Program-made: the position numbers and the translations under genes | In this document: positions 1-5,776 of the stretch, piece by piece | Position numbering within the stretch: the stretch's first letter is position 1 | Layout of the letters: the number at the start of each line of letters is the position of its first letter | The notes under the pieces: generated by a model | Database searches by the model: none | What the model saw: only the letters and a program-made list of their open reading frames with translations | Told to the model about the DNA's origin: nothing | Source of the DNA: Flavobacterium sp. | GTDB lineage: Bacteria > Bacteroidota > Bacteroidia > Flavobacteriales > Flavobacteriaceae | NCBI GenBank assembly: GCA_003449615.1 | Contig: DMHA01000387.1 | Location: forward strand, 18,483-27,278 | Direction: 5' to 3' | Length of the DNA: 8,796 nt

Positions 1-1643
1 AAATCGGAAGAAGTGTATTTTTGAGCAATTAAATATTCGGCAGAGGCAATAAAATCATCAAAAACATTTTGCTTTTGCATTTTGATTCCTGCATCGTGCC
101 ATTTTTTGCCATATTCGCCGCCACCTCTTAAATTGGCTACGGCATAAACGCCGCCGTTTTCCATCCAAATGGCATTGGCAATACTAAAACTTGGTGTTAA
201 ACTAATGTTGAAACCTCCATAACCATAAAGAATTGTTGGGTTCTTACCATTCAATTTCACTCCTTTTTTGTGGGTGATTATCATTGGGATTTTTGTTCCA
301 TCTTTCGAAGTATAAAAAACTTGAGTCGAAACATAATCCTCACCTCTGAAATCAACTTTTGGTTTTTGATACACCTCAGATTTTCCTGAAGTAGGTTCGA
401 AAGCAAAAATAGAGCTTGGAGTAATGTAATTTGTAAATGAATAATAGAGTGTTTTTTCTTCTTTTTTACCCCCGAATCCTGCAGCAGTGCCAACGCCTGG
501 CAACTGAATTTCACGAACTAATTTTCCAGAATAGTCAAATTGTTTTATAAATGAAACAGCATCTTTCATATAATTAGCAAAAAAATAGCCACCTCCAGTT
601 GAAGGTGAAAGTACGTTTTCGGTTTCTGGAATAAAATCTTTCCAGTTTTCGGGTTTCGGATTGTTTACATTAACTGAAATAATGCGTTTGTTGGGCGCAT
701 TTAAGTCGGTTTCAATAAATAAAGTATCGCCTTCATTTTCTATAACATTGTTGTCGCTGTCAAAATTATCAATGATGGTAATAATTGGCGCATCGGGTTT
801 TGTCAAATCTTGGATATGCAACTCGTTTCCATAAGTAGAATTGGCTGCCGAAATCACTAAAAACCGATTGTCTTCGGTAACACTTCCGCCAACATATCTT
901 CGTTTTTGAGATAATCCAAAAATGACCTTATCCTCTTTTTGTGAAGTTCCCAATTTGTGAAAATACAATTTATGTTGGTCGGTTTTAGCCGATAATTCAC
1001 TCCCTTTGGGTTTGTCATAACTAGAATAGTAAAAACCCTCATTACCTTTCCAAGAAATGCCACTAAATTTTACATCGACCAAGGTGTCTTCAAGAATTTT
1101 TTTAGATTCGGCATCCATTAAGATTACTTTTCTCCAATCGCTTCCGCCTTCTGAAATAGAATAGGCAACTTTTGAACCATCTTCAGAAAAGTCCACTCCA
1201 CCAAGGGAAGTGGTTCCTTTTTTGGAAAAAGTATTGGGGTCTAAAAAAACGGTTTCAACACCTTTAGCATCTTTTCTATACAAAACCGATTGGTTTTGTA
1301 AACCATTATTTTTGGAGTAATAGGTATAATTGCCTTCTTTAGTGGGTGCGCCAATTTTTTCGTAATTCCACAGTTTTTCCATTCTTGACTTCAAGGCTTC
1401 TCTGAAAGGAATTTTTGATAAATAATCATAAGTAACCACATTTTGAGCTTTAACCCAAGCACCTGTTTCGGCTGATTTATCATCTTCAAGCCAGCGGTAA
1501 GGATCGGCTACTTTAGTGTCGAAATACACATCGACCGTTTCGCCTTTTTTGGTTTCAGGATAATTTAGTGGACTTCCTTTTTGGTTTTGAGCAAATGAAG
1601 CTATTGATGAAGCTATTGTCATTATTAAAATTATTTTTTTCAT
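1..1643 (-). CDS. Secreted prolyl oligopeptidase, S9A family (3' end cut by window)
   Basis: Serine peptidase predicted to cleave proline-containing peptides after Pro, acting after export. 547 residues are visible from the ATG at 1643-1641; the frame is still open at base 1. Residues 1-19 (MKKIILIMTIASSIASFAQ) form a Sec signal peptide. The N-terminal S9 pattern DPYRWLEDD follows, then a region fitting the seven-bladed propeller, then the start of the alpha/beta-hydrolase domain with YGYGGFN near 473-479 and NLRGGGEYG near 504-512. The Tyr in the YGYGGF block lies where prolyl oligopeptidases carry their oxyanion-hole tyrosine. The family is about 700 residues, so the catalytic Ser (GGSNGG motif, expected only a few residues further), Asp and His lie outside the window. 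No frameshift is seen. A TAnnTTTG box lies just upstream, so it is probably transcribed alone. Family assignment is firm; catalytic competence cannot be judged here. Confidence 0.93.
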   Translation of the reverse strand, partial: MKKIILIMTIASSIASFAQNQKGSPLNYPETKKGETVDVYFDTKVADPYRWLEDDKSAETGAWVKAQNVVTYDYLSKIPFREALKSRMEKLWNYEKIGAPTKEGNYTYYSKNNGLQNQSVLYRKDAKGVETVFLDPNTFSKKGTTSLGGVDFSEDGSKVAYSISEGGSDWRKVILMDAESKKILEDTLVDVKFSGISWKGNEGFYYSSYDKPKGSELSAKTDQHKLYFHKLGTSQKEDKVIFGLSQKRRYVGGSVTEDNRFLVISAANSTYGNELHIQDLTKPDAPIITIIDNFDSDNNVIENEGDTLFIETDLNAPNKRIISVNVNNPKPENWKDFIPETENVLSPSTGGGYFFANYMKDAVSFIKQFDYSGKLVREIQLPGVGTAAGFGGKKEEKTLYYSFTNYITPSSIFAFEPTSGKSEVYQKPKVDFRGEDYVSTQVFYTSKDGTKIPMIITHKKGVKLNGKNPTILYGYGGFNISLTPSFSIANAIWMENGGVYAVANLRGGGEYGKKWHDAGIKMQKQNVFDDFIASAEYLIAQKYTSSD

Positions 1644-1664
1644 AACAAATTTTTTATGTTCGAA

Positions 1665-1672
1665 CAAAAATA
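1665..1672 (-). promoter_or_regulatory. Promoter -7 box for the prolyl oligopeptidase gene
   Basis: On the minus strand this reads TATTTTTG, an exact match to the Bacteroidota TAnnTTTG box, 21 nt before the ATG at 1643. No good -33 TTG partner is seen at normal spacing, so only the -7 element is supported. Confidence 0.5.
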
Positions 1673-1710
1673 AGCAAATATTTATAAATGAGATTGAAGA
1701 AATGGAAAAT

Positions 1711-1747
1711 TAAAAACCCTTGCAAATCCTGAAGATTTGAAAGGGTT
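1711..1747 (-). terminator. Rho-independent terminator after the HTH gene
   Basis: Arms 1715-1728 and 1734-1747 are complementary at 13 of 14 positions, with a 5-nt loop. Read on the minus strand, the stem ends in GGGTTTTTAATTTT, a T-rich tail. It lies 84 nt past the HTH stop codon and 68 nt before the peptidase start, so it separates the two minus-strand units. Confidence 0.75.
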
Positions 1748-1830
1748 AGAAGTACATTAATTTATGGAGAAGTTAGCCTAATTACAATCTGGACGGTTTG
1801 GTTCTAAACTTTCAATATTTTTTTTCCGAT

Positions 1831-2298
1831 TTAGATTTCAACTAAATTTCGGTAATCATATCTTTGATAATTACCTGTTTTTTGTTTTTCTTTTTTCAAC
1901 TCAATAAGTTCGTTCTTCACTTGAACTCGGTACCAATGTTCAGGTTTAGTGTGTGAAAAAGCACTAAGCTTCAATACCACTTCTGCATTTAATTTCCGTT
2001 CACCAGAAAGATATTTTTGAAGATTGCTATCTCGCATTTCAAAATAAGTTGCCAACTTCTTTTTGGTTAGATTAAGTGCTTTCAGATACATCTTAACAAA
2101 GTCAAGAATTTTCAATACTTCTTCATCATCACTGTCATTTTGAATATAATCTTCCAATTTATATTGAATTGCAAGTAATCTATTGGTTAAGATTCGTTCT
2201 TTAGATTGCTTAGCAGAATGGGAAGTTATAAATTCCTTTAATCCTTCTTTCTTTTTATCATTCATAATTTCTTCAAACTGAATTTCTTTATTTTTCAT
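1831..2298 (-). CDS. HigA-like helix-turn-helix (XRE-type) regulator, no partner toxin seen
   Basis: 155 residues from the ATG at 2298-2296. A longer frame could open at a TTG (2340), but that codon lies upstream of the promoter box and inside the palindrome, so the ATG is preferred. Residues 1-60 are charged and probably helical. Residues about 62-130 hold the HTH: a helix LTKKKLATYF, a likely recognition helix around RDSNLQKYLSGERKLN, then VVLKLSAF...PEHWYRVQ. This follows the HigA/antidote-family pattern in which a W and a Q close the domain. The C-terminal tail (131-155) is basic. HigA-family proteins normally pair with a HigB-type RNase toxin, but no toxin gene adjoins it on either side; only a decayed mobile-element fragment lies upstream. 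It may be an orphan antitoxin or an element repressor. Its promoter overlaps a palindrome, which suggests autoregulation. The DNA-binding call is firm, the role is open. Confidence 0.8.
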   Translation of the reverse strand: MKNKEIQFEEIMNDKKKEGLKEFITSHSAKQSKERILTNRLLAIQYKLEDYIQNDSDDEEVLKILDFVKMYLKALNLTKKKLATYFEMRDSNLQKYLSGERKLNAEVVLKLSAFSHTKPEHWYRVQVKNELIELKKEKQKTGNYQRYDYRNLVEI

Positions 2299-2316
2299 AC
2301 TATCTTTTATCACAAG

Positions 2317-2324
2317 CAAATATA
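2317..2324 (-). promoter_or_regulatory. Promoter -7 box for the HTH gene
   Basis: Minus strand reads TATATTTG, an exact TAnnTTTG match. A start of transcription about 7 nt downstream would leave a leader of roughly 12 nt before the ATG at 2298, which also supports that ATG over the upstream TTG. No clear -33 element is visible because the palindrome occupies that position. Confidence 0.55.
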
Positions 2325-2330
2325 CAAAAT

Positions 2331-2351
2331 AATTATACAAATTGTATAATT
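2331..2351. promoter_or_regulatory. Palindromic operator candidate of the HTH regulator
   Basis: Perfect inverted repeat with arms AATTATACAA (2331-2340) and TTGTATAATT (2342-2351) around a single central A. A further half-site TATACAAA lies at 2321-2328, overlapping the -7 box. The palindrome covers the -33 region of the HTH promoter, where a dimeric XRE repressor would block transcription. Binding is inferred from position and symmetry. Confidence 0.55.
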
Positions 2352-2359
2352 TAATTTAA

Positions 2360-2379
2360 ATAAATCAAAACTGATTTAT
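2360..2379. repeat. Short perfect inverted repeat
   Basis: ATAAATCA (2360-2367) and TGATTTAT (2372-2379) form an 8-bp stem around the loop AAAC. It lies upstream of the HTH promoter and before the mobile-element remnant. There is no T-tract directly after the stem on the plus strand, so it is a weak terminator candidate at best. In such AT-rich DNA it may be chance. Confidence 0.35.
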
Positions 2380-2438
2380 CAACTCTCTTTTGCTATCGAT
2401 TTTAACTCTTGTGCCAGAATTTTATTGGTCAATACTGT

Positions 2439-2631
2439 TAATCTGAATTACTGAAATCTATCAAAAAAAGAAATATTGTTTTGTTTCCTGACAAAGGCGA
2501 ATACATAAACTGGTTAAACAAAGCCACCGAGTTAAACGCAATAGGTTTTAAGGTTTTCAGTAATTGAAATATTGGAGCAAACCGATTTTGAAAACGGTTT
2601 TGATTTAGCAGACTATTATTTGAATTTGTAA
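2439..2631 (+). pseudogene. C-terminal remnant of a toprim/DUF6371-type mobile-element protein
   Basis: Two adjacent frames together give a recognisable C-terminus. From 2442 one frame reads SELLKSIKKR, then NIVLFPDKGEYINWLNKATE and LNAIGFKVF, and hits a stop near 2565. A neighbouring frame continues with ILEQTDFENGFDLADYYLNL and stops at 2629-2631. The block VLFPDKGEY...W followed by GFDLAD resembles the toprim-like end of primase-related DUF6371 proteins carried by Bacteroidota conjugative and integrative elements; this is recognised by eye, not by a search. One extra base (or two lost) near 2560 breaks the frame, and the TAA at 2439-2441 closes the frame upstream. No start codon or N-terminal domain remains. 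The fragment marks the area as the scar of a mobile element. Confidence 0.6.
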
Positions 2632-2642
2632 AAAAAAACACT

Positions 2643-2662
2643 CGTTTACGGGAAACCGTAAG
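2643..2662 (+). repeat. Hairpin with CGTTTAC/GGGAAAC core (left copy)
   Basis: TTACGG (2646-2651) and CCGTAA (2656-2661) form a stem closed by a GAAA tetraloop. The core CGTTTAC-GGGAAAC (2643-2656) recurs on the minus strand at 3737-3713 with an 11-nt insert between its halves. The lipoprotein gene therefore lies between inverted copies. Confidence 0.4.
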
Positions 2663-2682
2663 GTACATGATTTTTTATGTTT

Positions 2683-2690
2683 TACATTTG
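2683..2690 (+). promoter_or_regulatory. Promoter -7 box for the lipoprotein gene
   Basis: TACATTTG is an exact TAnnTTTG match 28 nt before the ATG at 2719. A -33 TTG at standard spacing is not evident. Confidence 0.5.
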
Positions 2691-2718
2691 AAAATTATTA
2701 ATTTAAAATTTAGAAAAA

Positions 2719-3630
2719 ATGAAAAAAATATTAATCGTAATAGTTATAACAATAACTTTTCTTTCGTGTTCAAAGTCTAATACTGATAAAGTTCAAAGTT
2801 CTGTAAACACCTATCTTAAGGAAAAACTGAAAAATTACAGCAGTTATAAATCTATTTCCTTTTCACCACTTGATTCGATTAAAGATGTTAACAATCAAAA
2901 ATCAAAGGATAGTTTGTTTTATGGTATTACCCATTTTTATACGATTACTAATTCTGACAATGAAGATATTAAAATGACCGTTTCTTTTTTTTTAGATAAA
3001 AACTTTAAAGTATTGAAAACTTATCCTGAAAGTATTAATGGGGGCTATGGTTCAATGACAGGAAATGTTTTTTGGAAGTATAATGAGTTTGTTGGTAATA
3101 GAGCAGATACTGGTGCGGAAGTAGTCCTTTATTCAACTGACACAATAAGGAAAGGACTTAAATACACAGCGAAAGTTGACCTTCAAGGCAAATACAAATT
3201 TGACAAAGTGTTATCAGGTAACTATTTTTTAGTAGTACGTTCAGAAAATACCACCGAATGCCCTGAAGATCATATCGAAATGTTAGGCCTTTATGCTAAT
3301 GAATTAAAAGTTGTTTTTGGTTTTGATTTAATTAAGTACAAAAAACAATTAGATGAAATAAATAAACTTCATAATTTATACTTAGACATATTAATTGATG
3401 AAGACAGCGATAAATATGGAGGCATATCAAACCAAATAGCTAAATATTCTAAATTAGATAATCAAGTTAGGGATAAATCAGCAAAACTAATAGAAAGCTT
3501 TCCAGAAGATTTTAAGTCTAAAATTAAGATGTATAGTTCCTACGGAAATTCTTATGATTTTTCAAGTATTGCAATTATAGAAAACAAAAATATTGATGAA
3601 ATATCAGATTTTGGATTAACTTGTTTATAA
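2719..3630 (+). CDS. Putative lipoprotein with a carboxypeptidase-regulatory-like domain
   Basis: 303 residues. The N-terminus MKKILIVIVITITFLSC has a short basic start, a hydrophobic core and a lipobox (FLSC, Cys17), so the product should be lipidated and envelope-anchored. Residues about 114-178 (GNVFWKYNEFVG, GAEVVLY, then a KVDLQGKYKFDKVLSGNYFL stretch) resemble a transthyretin/carboxypeptidase-regulatory-like beta-sandwich, with the usual G-Y-F-D-V-x-G-Y pattern. Residues 190-303 are charged, mostly helical, and unfamiliar. No catalytic motif is seen. The gene has its own -7 box and a strong terminator, so it is a single-gene unit. It follows a decayed mobile-element fragment and lies between inverted copies of a short sequence, which suggests an acquired gene. 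The specific function is unknown; surface or cargo lipoprotein is the cautious reading. Confidence 0.8.
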   Translation: MKKILIVIVITITFLSCSKSNTDKVQSSVNTYLKEKLKNYSSYKSISFSPLDSIKDVNNQKSKDSLFYGITHFYTITNSDNEDIKMTVSFFLDKNFKVLKTYPESINGGYGSMTGNVFWKYNEFVGNRADTGAEVVLYSTDTIRKGLKYTAKVDLQGKYKFDKVLSGNYFLVVRSENTTECPEDHIEMLGLYANELKVVFGFDLIKYKKQLDEINKLHNLYLDILIDEDSDKYGGISNQIAKYSKLDNQVRDKSAKLIESFPEDFKSKIKMYSSYGNSYDFSSIAIIENKNIDEISDFGLTCL

Positions 3631-3672
3631 TTTAAACAAAATATCAAAACGTAGATGTTTTTATTAAACAGC

Positions 3673-3703
3673 AAAGGCGAACCATAACGGAACGCCTTTT
3701 TTT
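3673..3703 (+). terminator. Rho-independent terminator of the lipoprotein gene
   Basis: AAAGGCG (3673-3679) pairs perfectly with CGCCTTT (3693-3699) across a 13-nt loop, and the T run continues to 3703. It begins 42 nt after the stop codon. Confidence 0.8.
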
Positions 3704-3712
3704 GTTCAAATA

Positions 3713-3737
3713 GTTTCCCACAGGCAAGCGGTAAACG
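3713..3737 (-). repeat. CGTTTAC...GGGAAAC element (right copy, inverted)
   Basis: On the minus strand CGTTTAC (3737-3731) and GGGAAAC (3719-3713) are separated by 11 nt. The same two heptamers are directly fused at 2643-2656 on the plus strand. Together they bracket the lipoprotein gene and its terminator. Confidence 0.35.
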
Positions 3738-3851
3738 GCATCAAATACAATTATAATAAATATTGAAAACACTTTATTATATTTTTAGCCTTGATGCTTT
3801 TTATATGTTGCAAAATCATACATTTTTAAGCATTTTGCCACTTATTAAGTG
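3738..3851 (+). other. Hairpin cluster in a gene-free spacer
   Basis: The gene-free stretch between 3704 and about 4018 holds no convincing coding frame but has consecutive inverted repeats. GCATCAA (3738-3744) pairs with TTGATGC (3791-3797) and encloses a perfect 9-bp stem TATAATAAA (3752-3760)/TTTATTATA (3773-3781); the outer stem is followed by TTTTT. Next come GCAAAAT (3810-3816)/ATTTTGC (3832-3838) and the near-palindrome CACTTATTAAGTG (3839-3851). A further CCAAATG/CATTTGG pair lies at 3920-3949. This may be a small RNA, a second terminator or chance AT-rich symmetry. Confidence 0.3.
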
Positions 3852-4018
3852 TACGTAGATTAATTTTTACAAATCGAGATATCAATTAAAAATTAGTGCC
3901 AATTAACATCTATTACCAGCCAAATGTCAATGTTATTTAATGCATTTGGTTAACAATAAAAAGTCATTTTAAGTTACACAGTAGGAATCTGGGCTGAAAT
4001 TGGGCTAAAAATAAAATC

Positions 4019-4057
4019 AAAAAATCGCAATTGCTTTTTTGTAGCGATTGCGATTTT
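4019..4057 (-). terminator. Terminator of tRNA-Ala
   Basis: Arms 4044-4057 and 4021-4034 are complementary at 13 of 14 positions around a 9-nt loop. On the minus strand the stem ends in TTTTTTG. It starts 17 nt past the tRNA 3' end. The T-rich flank on the other strand means it could also work in the plus direction. Confidence 0.75.
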
Positions 4058-4073
4058 TACATCTTTTAAAATG

Positions 4074-4147
4074 TGGAGAATATCGGATTCGAACCGACCA
4101 CCTCTTGCCTGCCAGGCAAGCGCTCTAGCCAAATGAGCTAATCCCCC
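4074..4147 (-). tRNA. tRNA-Ala (anticodon GGC)
   Basis: A full 74-nt cloverleaf on the minus strand. The acceptor arm GGGGGAT pairs with ATTCTCC and includes the G3:U70 wobble that identifies tRNA-Ala. The D-arm is GCTC/GAGC. The anticodon stem CTTGC/GCAAG holds the loop CTGGCAG, anticodon GGC. The T-arm has the loop TTCGAAT. The discriminator is A. The following bases are CAT, so CCA is not encoded and must be added, as is common in this phylum. Its 3' side faces the accessory stretch 1711-4057. Confidence 0.97.
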
Positions 4148-4157
4148 AATTGTGCGG

Positions 4158-4190
4158 CAAATATAACATTTATTTGTAGTAAAATGCAAA
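4158..4190 (-). promoter_or_regulatory. Promoter of tRNA-Ala
   Basis: On the minus strand TTTG (4190-4187) lies 21 nt upstream of TATATTTG (4165-4158), a good -33/-7 pair of the Bacteroidota type. Transcription would start a few nucleotides before the tRNA 5' end at 4147. Confidence 0.75.
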
Positions 4191-4273
4191 TTTGAAAAAA
4201 ACAAATTAATCCAATTATAAAAAAAATTCCACGCTTCCCTTAATATTTTTAACTTTACATCAAAATTTGTACA

Positions 4274-5038
4274 ATGGCAATACAAAACCCAAACGGTTCC
4301 ATATCAACAACTATAGAAAATAAAATCGCAACCCTAGAATTTGGGCATCCTGCAAGCAATTCTTTTCCTATTGATTTGTTGAATCGATTGACTAATGAAC
4401 TCAATAATTTAAGTAACAATCCAGCAGTTTCGGTAATTATTTTGAAAAGTAGTGGAGTAGGAGTGTTTTGTGCAGGAGCTTCTTTTGAGGAGCTTTCGGT
4501 AGTTTCAAATCAGGAAGAAGCCACTAAATTCTTTTCAGGTTTTGCCAATGTGTTGAATGCCATGCGATTTTGTTCAAAAATAATCATAGGTAGAATTCAC
4601 GGAAAAGCCGTTGGTGGTGGGGTTGGAATCATTGCAGCTTGCGATTATGCTTTGGCAACCACTGAAAGTGCTATAAAATTATCAGAATTAGCCATCGGAA
4701 TTGGACCTTTTGTAATTGAACCAGCTGTAACTAGAAAAATTGGAAAAACGGCTTTGACCGAAATGACCTTGGAAACTGAATGGAAATCGGCAACTTGGGC
4801 AAACCAAAAAGGATTGTATGCCAAAGTATTTTCCAACACAGCCGAATTAGATACAGAAATCTCGGCTTTCGCCAATAAATTAGCAACTTATAATCCGGAT
4901 GCTTTATTCGAAATGAAAAAAGTGTTTTGGGAAGGAACCGAAAATTGGAAGACTTTATTATATGAAAGAGCTGAAATTTCAGGAAAATTAGTACTCTCGG
5001 ATTTTTCTAAAAAAGCAATGAATCAATTCAAAAAATAA
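4274..5038 (+). CDS. Enoyl-CoA hydratase/isomerase (crotonase) family protein
   Basis: 254 residues, a normal crotonase length. Acyl-CoA is the expected substrate class. CAGASFEEL (66-74) matches the first oxyanion-hole and CoA-binding segment, and GKAVGGGVGIIAACD (110-124) the second. In classical enoyl-CoA hydratases the sequence GGGxEL supplies the first catalytic Glu (Glu144, rat numbering); here that position is Gly118. The second acid (Glu164) appears kept as Glu138 in KLSELAIGIG. A single acid is common in isomerases and other crotonase-fold enzymes, so simple hydratase annotation is unsafe. The GIGPFVIEPAV segment after it also departs from the usual PGxGG. A small membrane-protein gene starts 3 nt after the stop and queD follows. 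The tRNA is divergent upstream, so a promoter must lie in 4191-4273; the nearest match is TAACTTTA at 4250-4257, one base off TAnnTTTG. Confidence 0.88.
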   Translation: MAIQNPNGSISTTIENKIATLEFGHPASNSFPIDLLNRLTNELNNLSNNPAVSVIILKSSGVGVFCAGASFEELSVVSNQEEATKFFSGFANVLNAMRFCSKIIIGRIHGKAVGGGVGIIAACDYALATTESAIKLSELAIGIGPFVIEPAVTRKIGKTALTEMTLETEWKSATWANQKGLYAKVFSNTAELDTEISAFANKLATYNPDALFEMKKVFWEGTENWKTLLYERAEISGKLVLSDFSKKAMNQFKK

Positions 5039-5041
5039 GCA

Positions 5042-5218
5042 ATGACACACCTCATTTTACTTTTGCAACAAACCACTATTGAAGAAAAACTAAAAAATTC
5101 TCCCGATAGCGGATACCAAATTGGAGTACTCATTGGGTCGTTTCTTCCTTTTGTTTTACTAGTTGGGGTTGCCTATTGGATGTATTATAGAGCAAAAAAA
5201 TCGGACAGAAAGGAGTAG
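5042..5218 (+). CDS. Small single-pass membrane protein (58 aa), unknown function
   Basis: ATG at 5042, only 3 nt after the crotonase-gene stop, ending with TAG at 5216-5218. The product starts MTHLILLLQQTTIEEKLKNS. Residues about 27-49 (IGVLIGSFLPFVLLVGVAYW) form one strong transmembrane helix, followed by a basic tail RAKKSDRKE. Positive charge after the helix suggests an N-out/C-in orientation. The tight spacing, codon usage like its neighbours and a coherent helix/basic-tail layout argue for a real gene. It is probably co-transcribed with the crotonase gene. I recognise no domain. Confidence 0.65.
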   Translation: MTHLILLLQQTTIEEKLKNSPDSGYQIGVLIGSFLPFVLLVGVAYWMYYRAKKSDRKE

Positions 5219-5224
5219 ATTCAC

Positions 5225-5232
5225 TAAATTTG
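5225..5232 (+). promoter_or_regulatory. Promoter -7 box before queD
   Basis: TAAATTTG matches TAnnTTTG and ends 18 nt before the ATG at 5251. It overlaps the alternative TTG start at 5230, which favours the ATG. No -33 TTG is seen at normal spacing, so readthrough from the crotonase gene may also serve queD. Confidence 0.45.
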
Positions 5233-5250
5233 CACTCAAATAAAAACAGC

Positions 5251-5706
5251 ATGAGCAAAATCAGGATTACTAAGCAGTTTGGTTTCGAAACCGGTCACGC
5301 CCTTTATGGCTATGATGGCAAGTGCAAAAATGTACACGGACACAGTTATAAATTATCGGTTACAGTAATTGGAGAACCCATAAATGACATCAATCACGTA
5401 AAAAACGGGATGGTAATTGATTTTACTGATTTGAAAAAAATTGTAAAAGAAGAGATTGTCGATCAATTTGATCACGCAACAGTTTTCAATAAAAACACGC
5501 CTCATATCGAATTGGCCAAAGAATTAGCATCTCGTGGTCATCACGTTATTCTTGTGGATTATCAACCCACGAGCGAAAATATGGTAGTCGATTTTTCTAA
5601 TAGAATTATCGGCAGATTGCCTCAAAACATCAAACTTTTTTCGTTGAAATTACAAGAGACTGAATCATCCTTTGCTGAATGGTTTGCGAGTGATAATATG
5701 TGTTAA
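5251..5706 (+). CDS. queD: 6-carboxy-5,6,7,8-tetrahydropterin synthase (QueD/PTPS family)
   Basis: Predicted to convert 7,8-dihydroneopterin triphosphate to 6-carboxytetrahydropterin in the queuosine/7-deazapurine pathway; cytosolic. 151 residues from ATG 5251. An in-frame TTG at 5230 would add seven residues but falls inside the -7 box. The zinc ligands are visible: His16 in ETGHAL, and His29 and His31 in CKNVHGHSY. Cys25 gives the CxxxHGH spacing of the QueD catalytic Cys. Asp74-His75 in QFDHA supply the Asp/His pair, PTSEN (107-111) is the conserved PTxEN block, and the Glu-rich end QETESSFAEW binds the pterin in the family. Length and motifs are complete. Sepiapterin-type activity of the broader PTPS family cannot be excluded. 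No other queuosine genes are visible here. Confidence 0.92.
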   Translation: MSKIRITKQFGFETGHALYGYDGKCKNVHGHSYKLSVTVIGEPINDINHVKNGMVIDFTDLKKIVKEEIVDQFDHATVFNKNTPHIELAKELASRGHHVILVDYQPTSENMVVDFSNRIIGRLPQNIKLFSLKLQETESSFAEWFASDNMC

Positions 5707-5769
5707 ATTCCAAAATTCAAACTCCAAATTCCAAATAAAAAAGAAATTCCAATTTTTGAAACTCCAAAC
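5707..5769 (+). repeat. Degenerate TTCCAAA/CTCCAAA repeat between queD and lpxH
   Basis: The 70-nt gap contains five imperfect copies of a (T/C)TCCAA(A) unit (about 5708, 5722, 5729, 5747 and 5762), separated by A-rich spacers. No promoter or hairpin terminator is clear. It is probably a low-complexity intergenic repeat. Confidence 0.45.
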
Positions 5770-5776
5770 TAATTAA

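Noticed and set aside
281..1063. Two short minus-strand open frames inside the peptidase gene
   Set aside because: The S9 frame runs unbroken through 1-1643 with family motifs; these lie out of frame with it.
2299..2340. Extended TTG start for the HTH gene
   Set aside because: The TTG lies within the palindrome and upstream of the -7 box, so the transcript would not include it; ATG 2298 is better.
2438..2668. 76-codon minus-strand open frame opposite the mobile-element remnant
   Set aside because: The plus-strand reading gives recognisable toprim/DUF6371-like sequence; the minus-strand peptide is Phe/Asn-rich with no motif.
2643..3737. True integron cassette with attC sites
   Set aside because: The bracketing elements do not show the RYYYAAC/GTTRRRY core pair of attC sites and no integron integrase is visible; only an analogy to a cassette is kept.
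3974..4285. 103-codon minus-strand open frame across the tRNA
   Set aside because: It reads straight through tRNA-Ala (the GGLAHLARALAWQARGGRF stretch is the tRNA in one frame) and its terminator, so it is spurious.
5230..5250. Extended TTG start for queD
   Set aside because: The codon lies inside a TAnnTTTG promoter box, and family proteins begin a few residues before the KQFGFETGHA block, matching ATG 5251.
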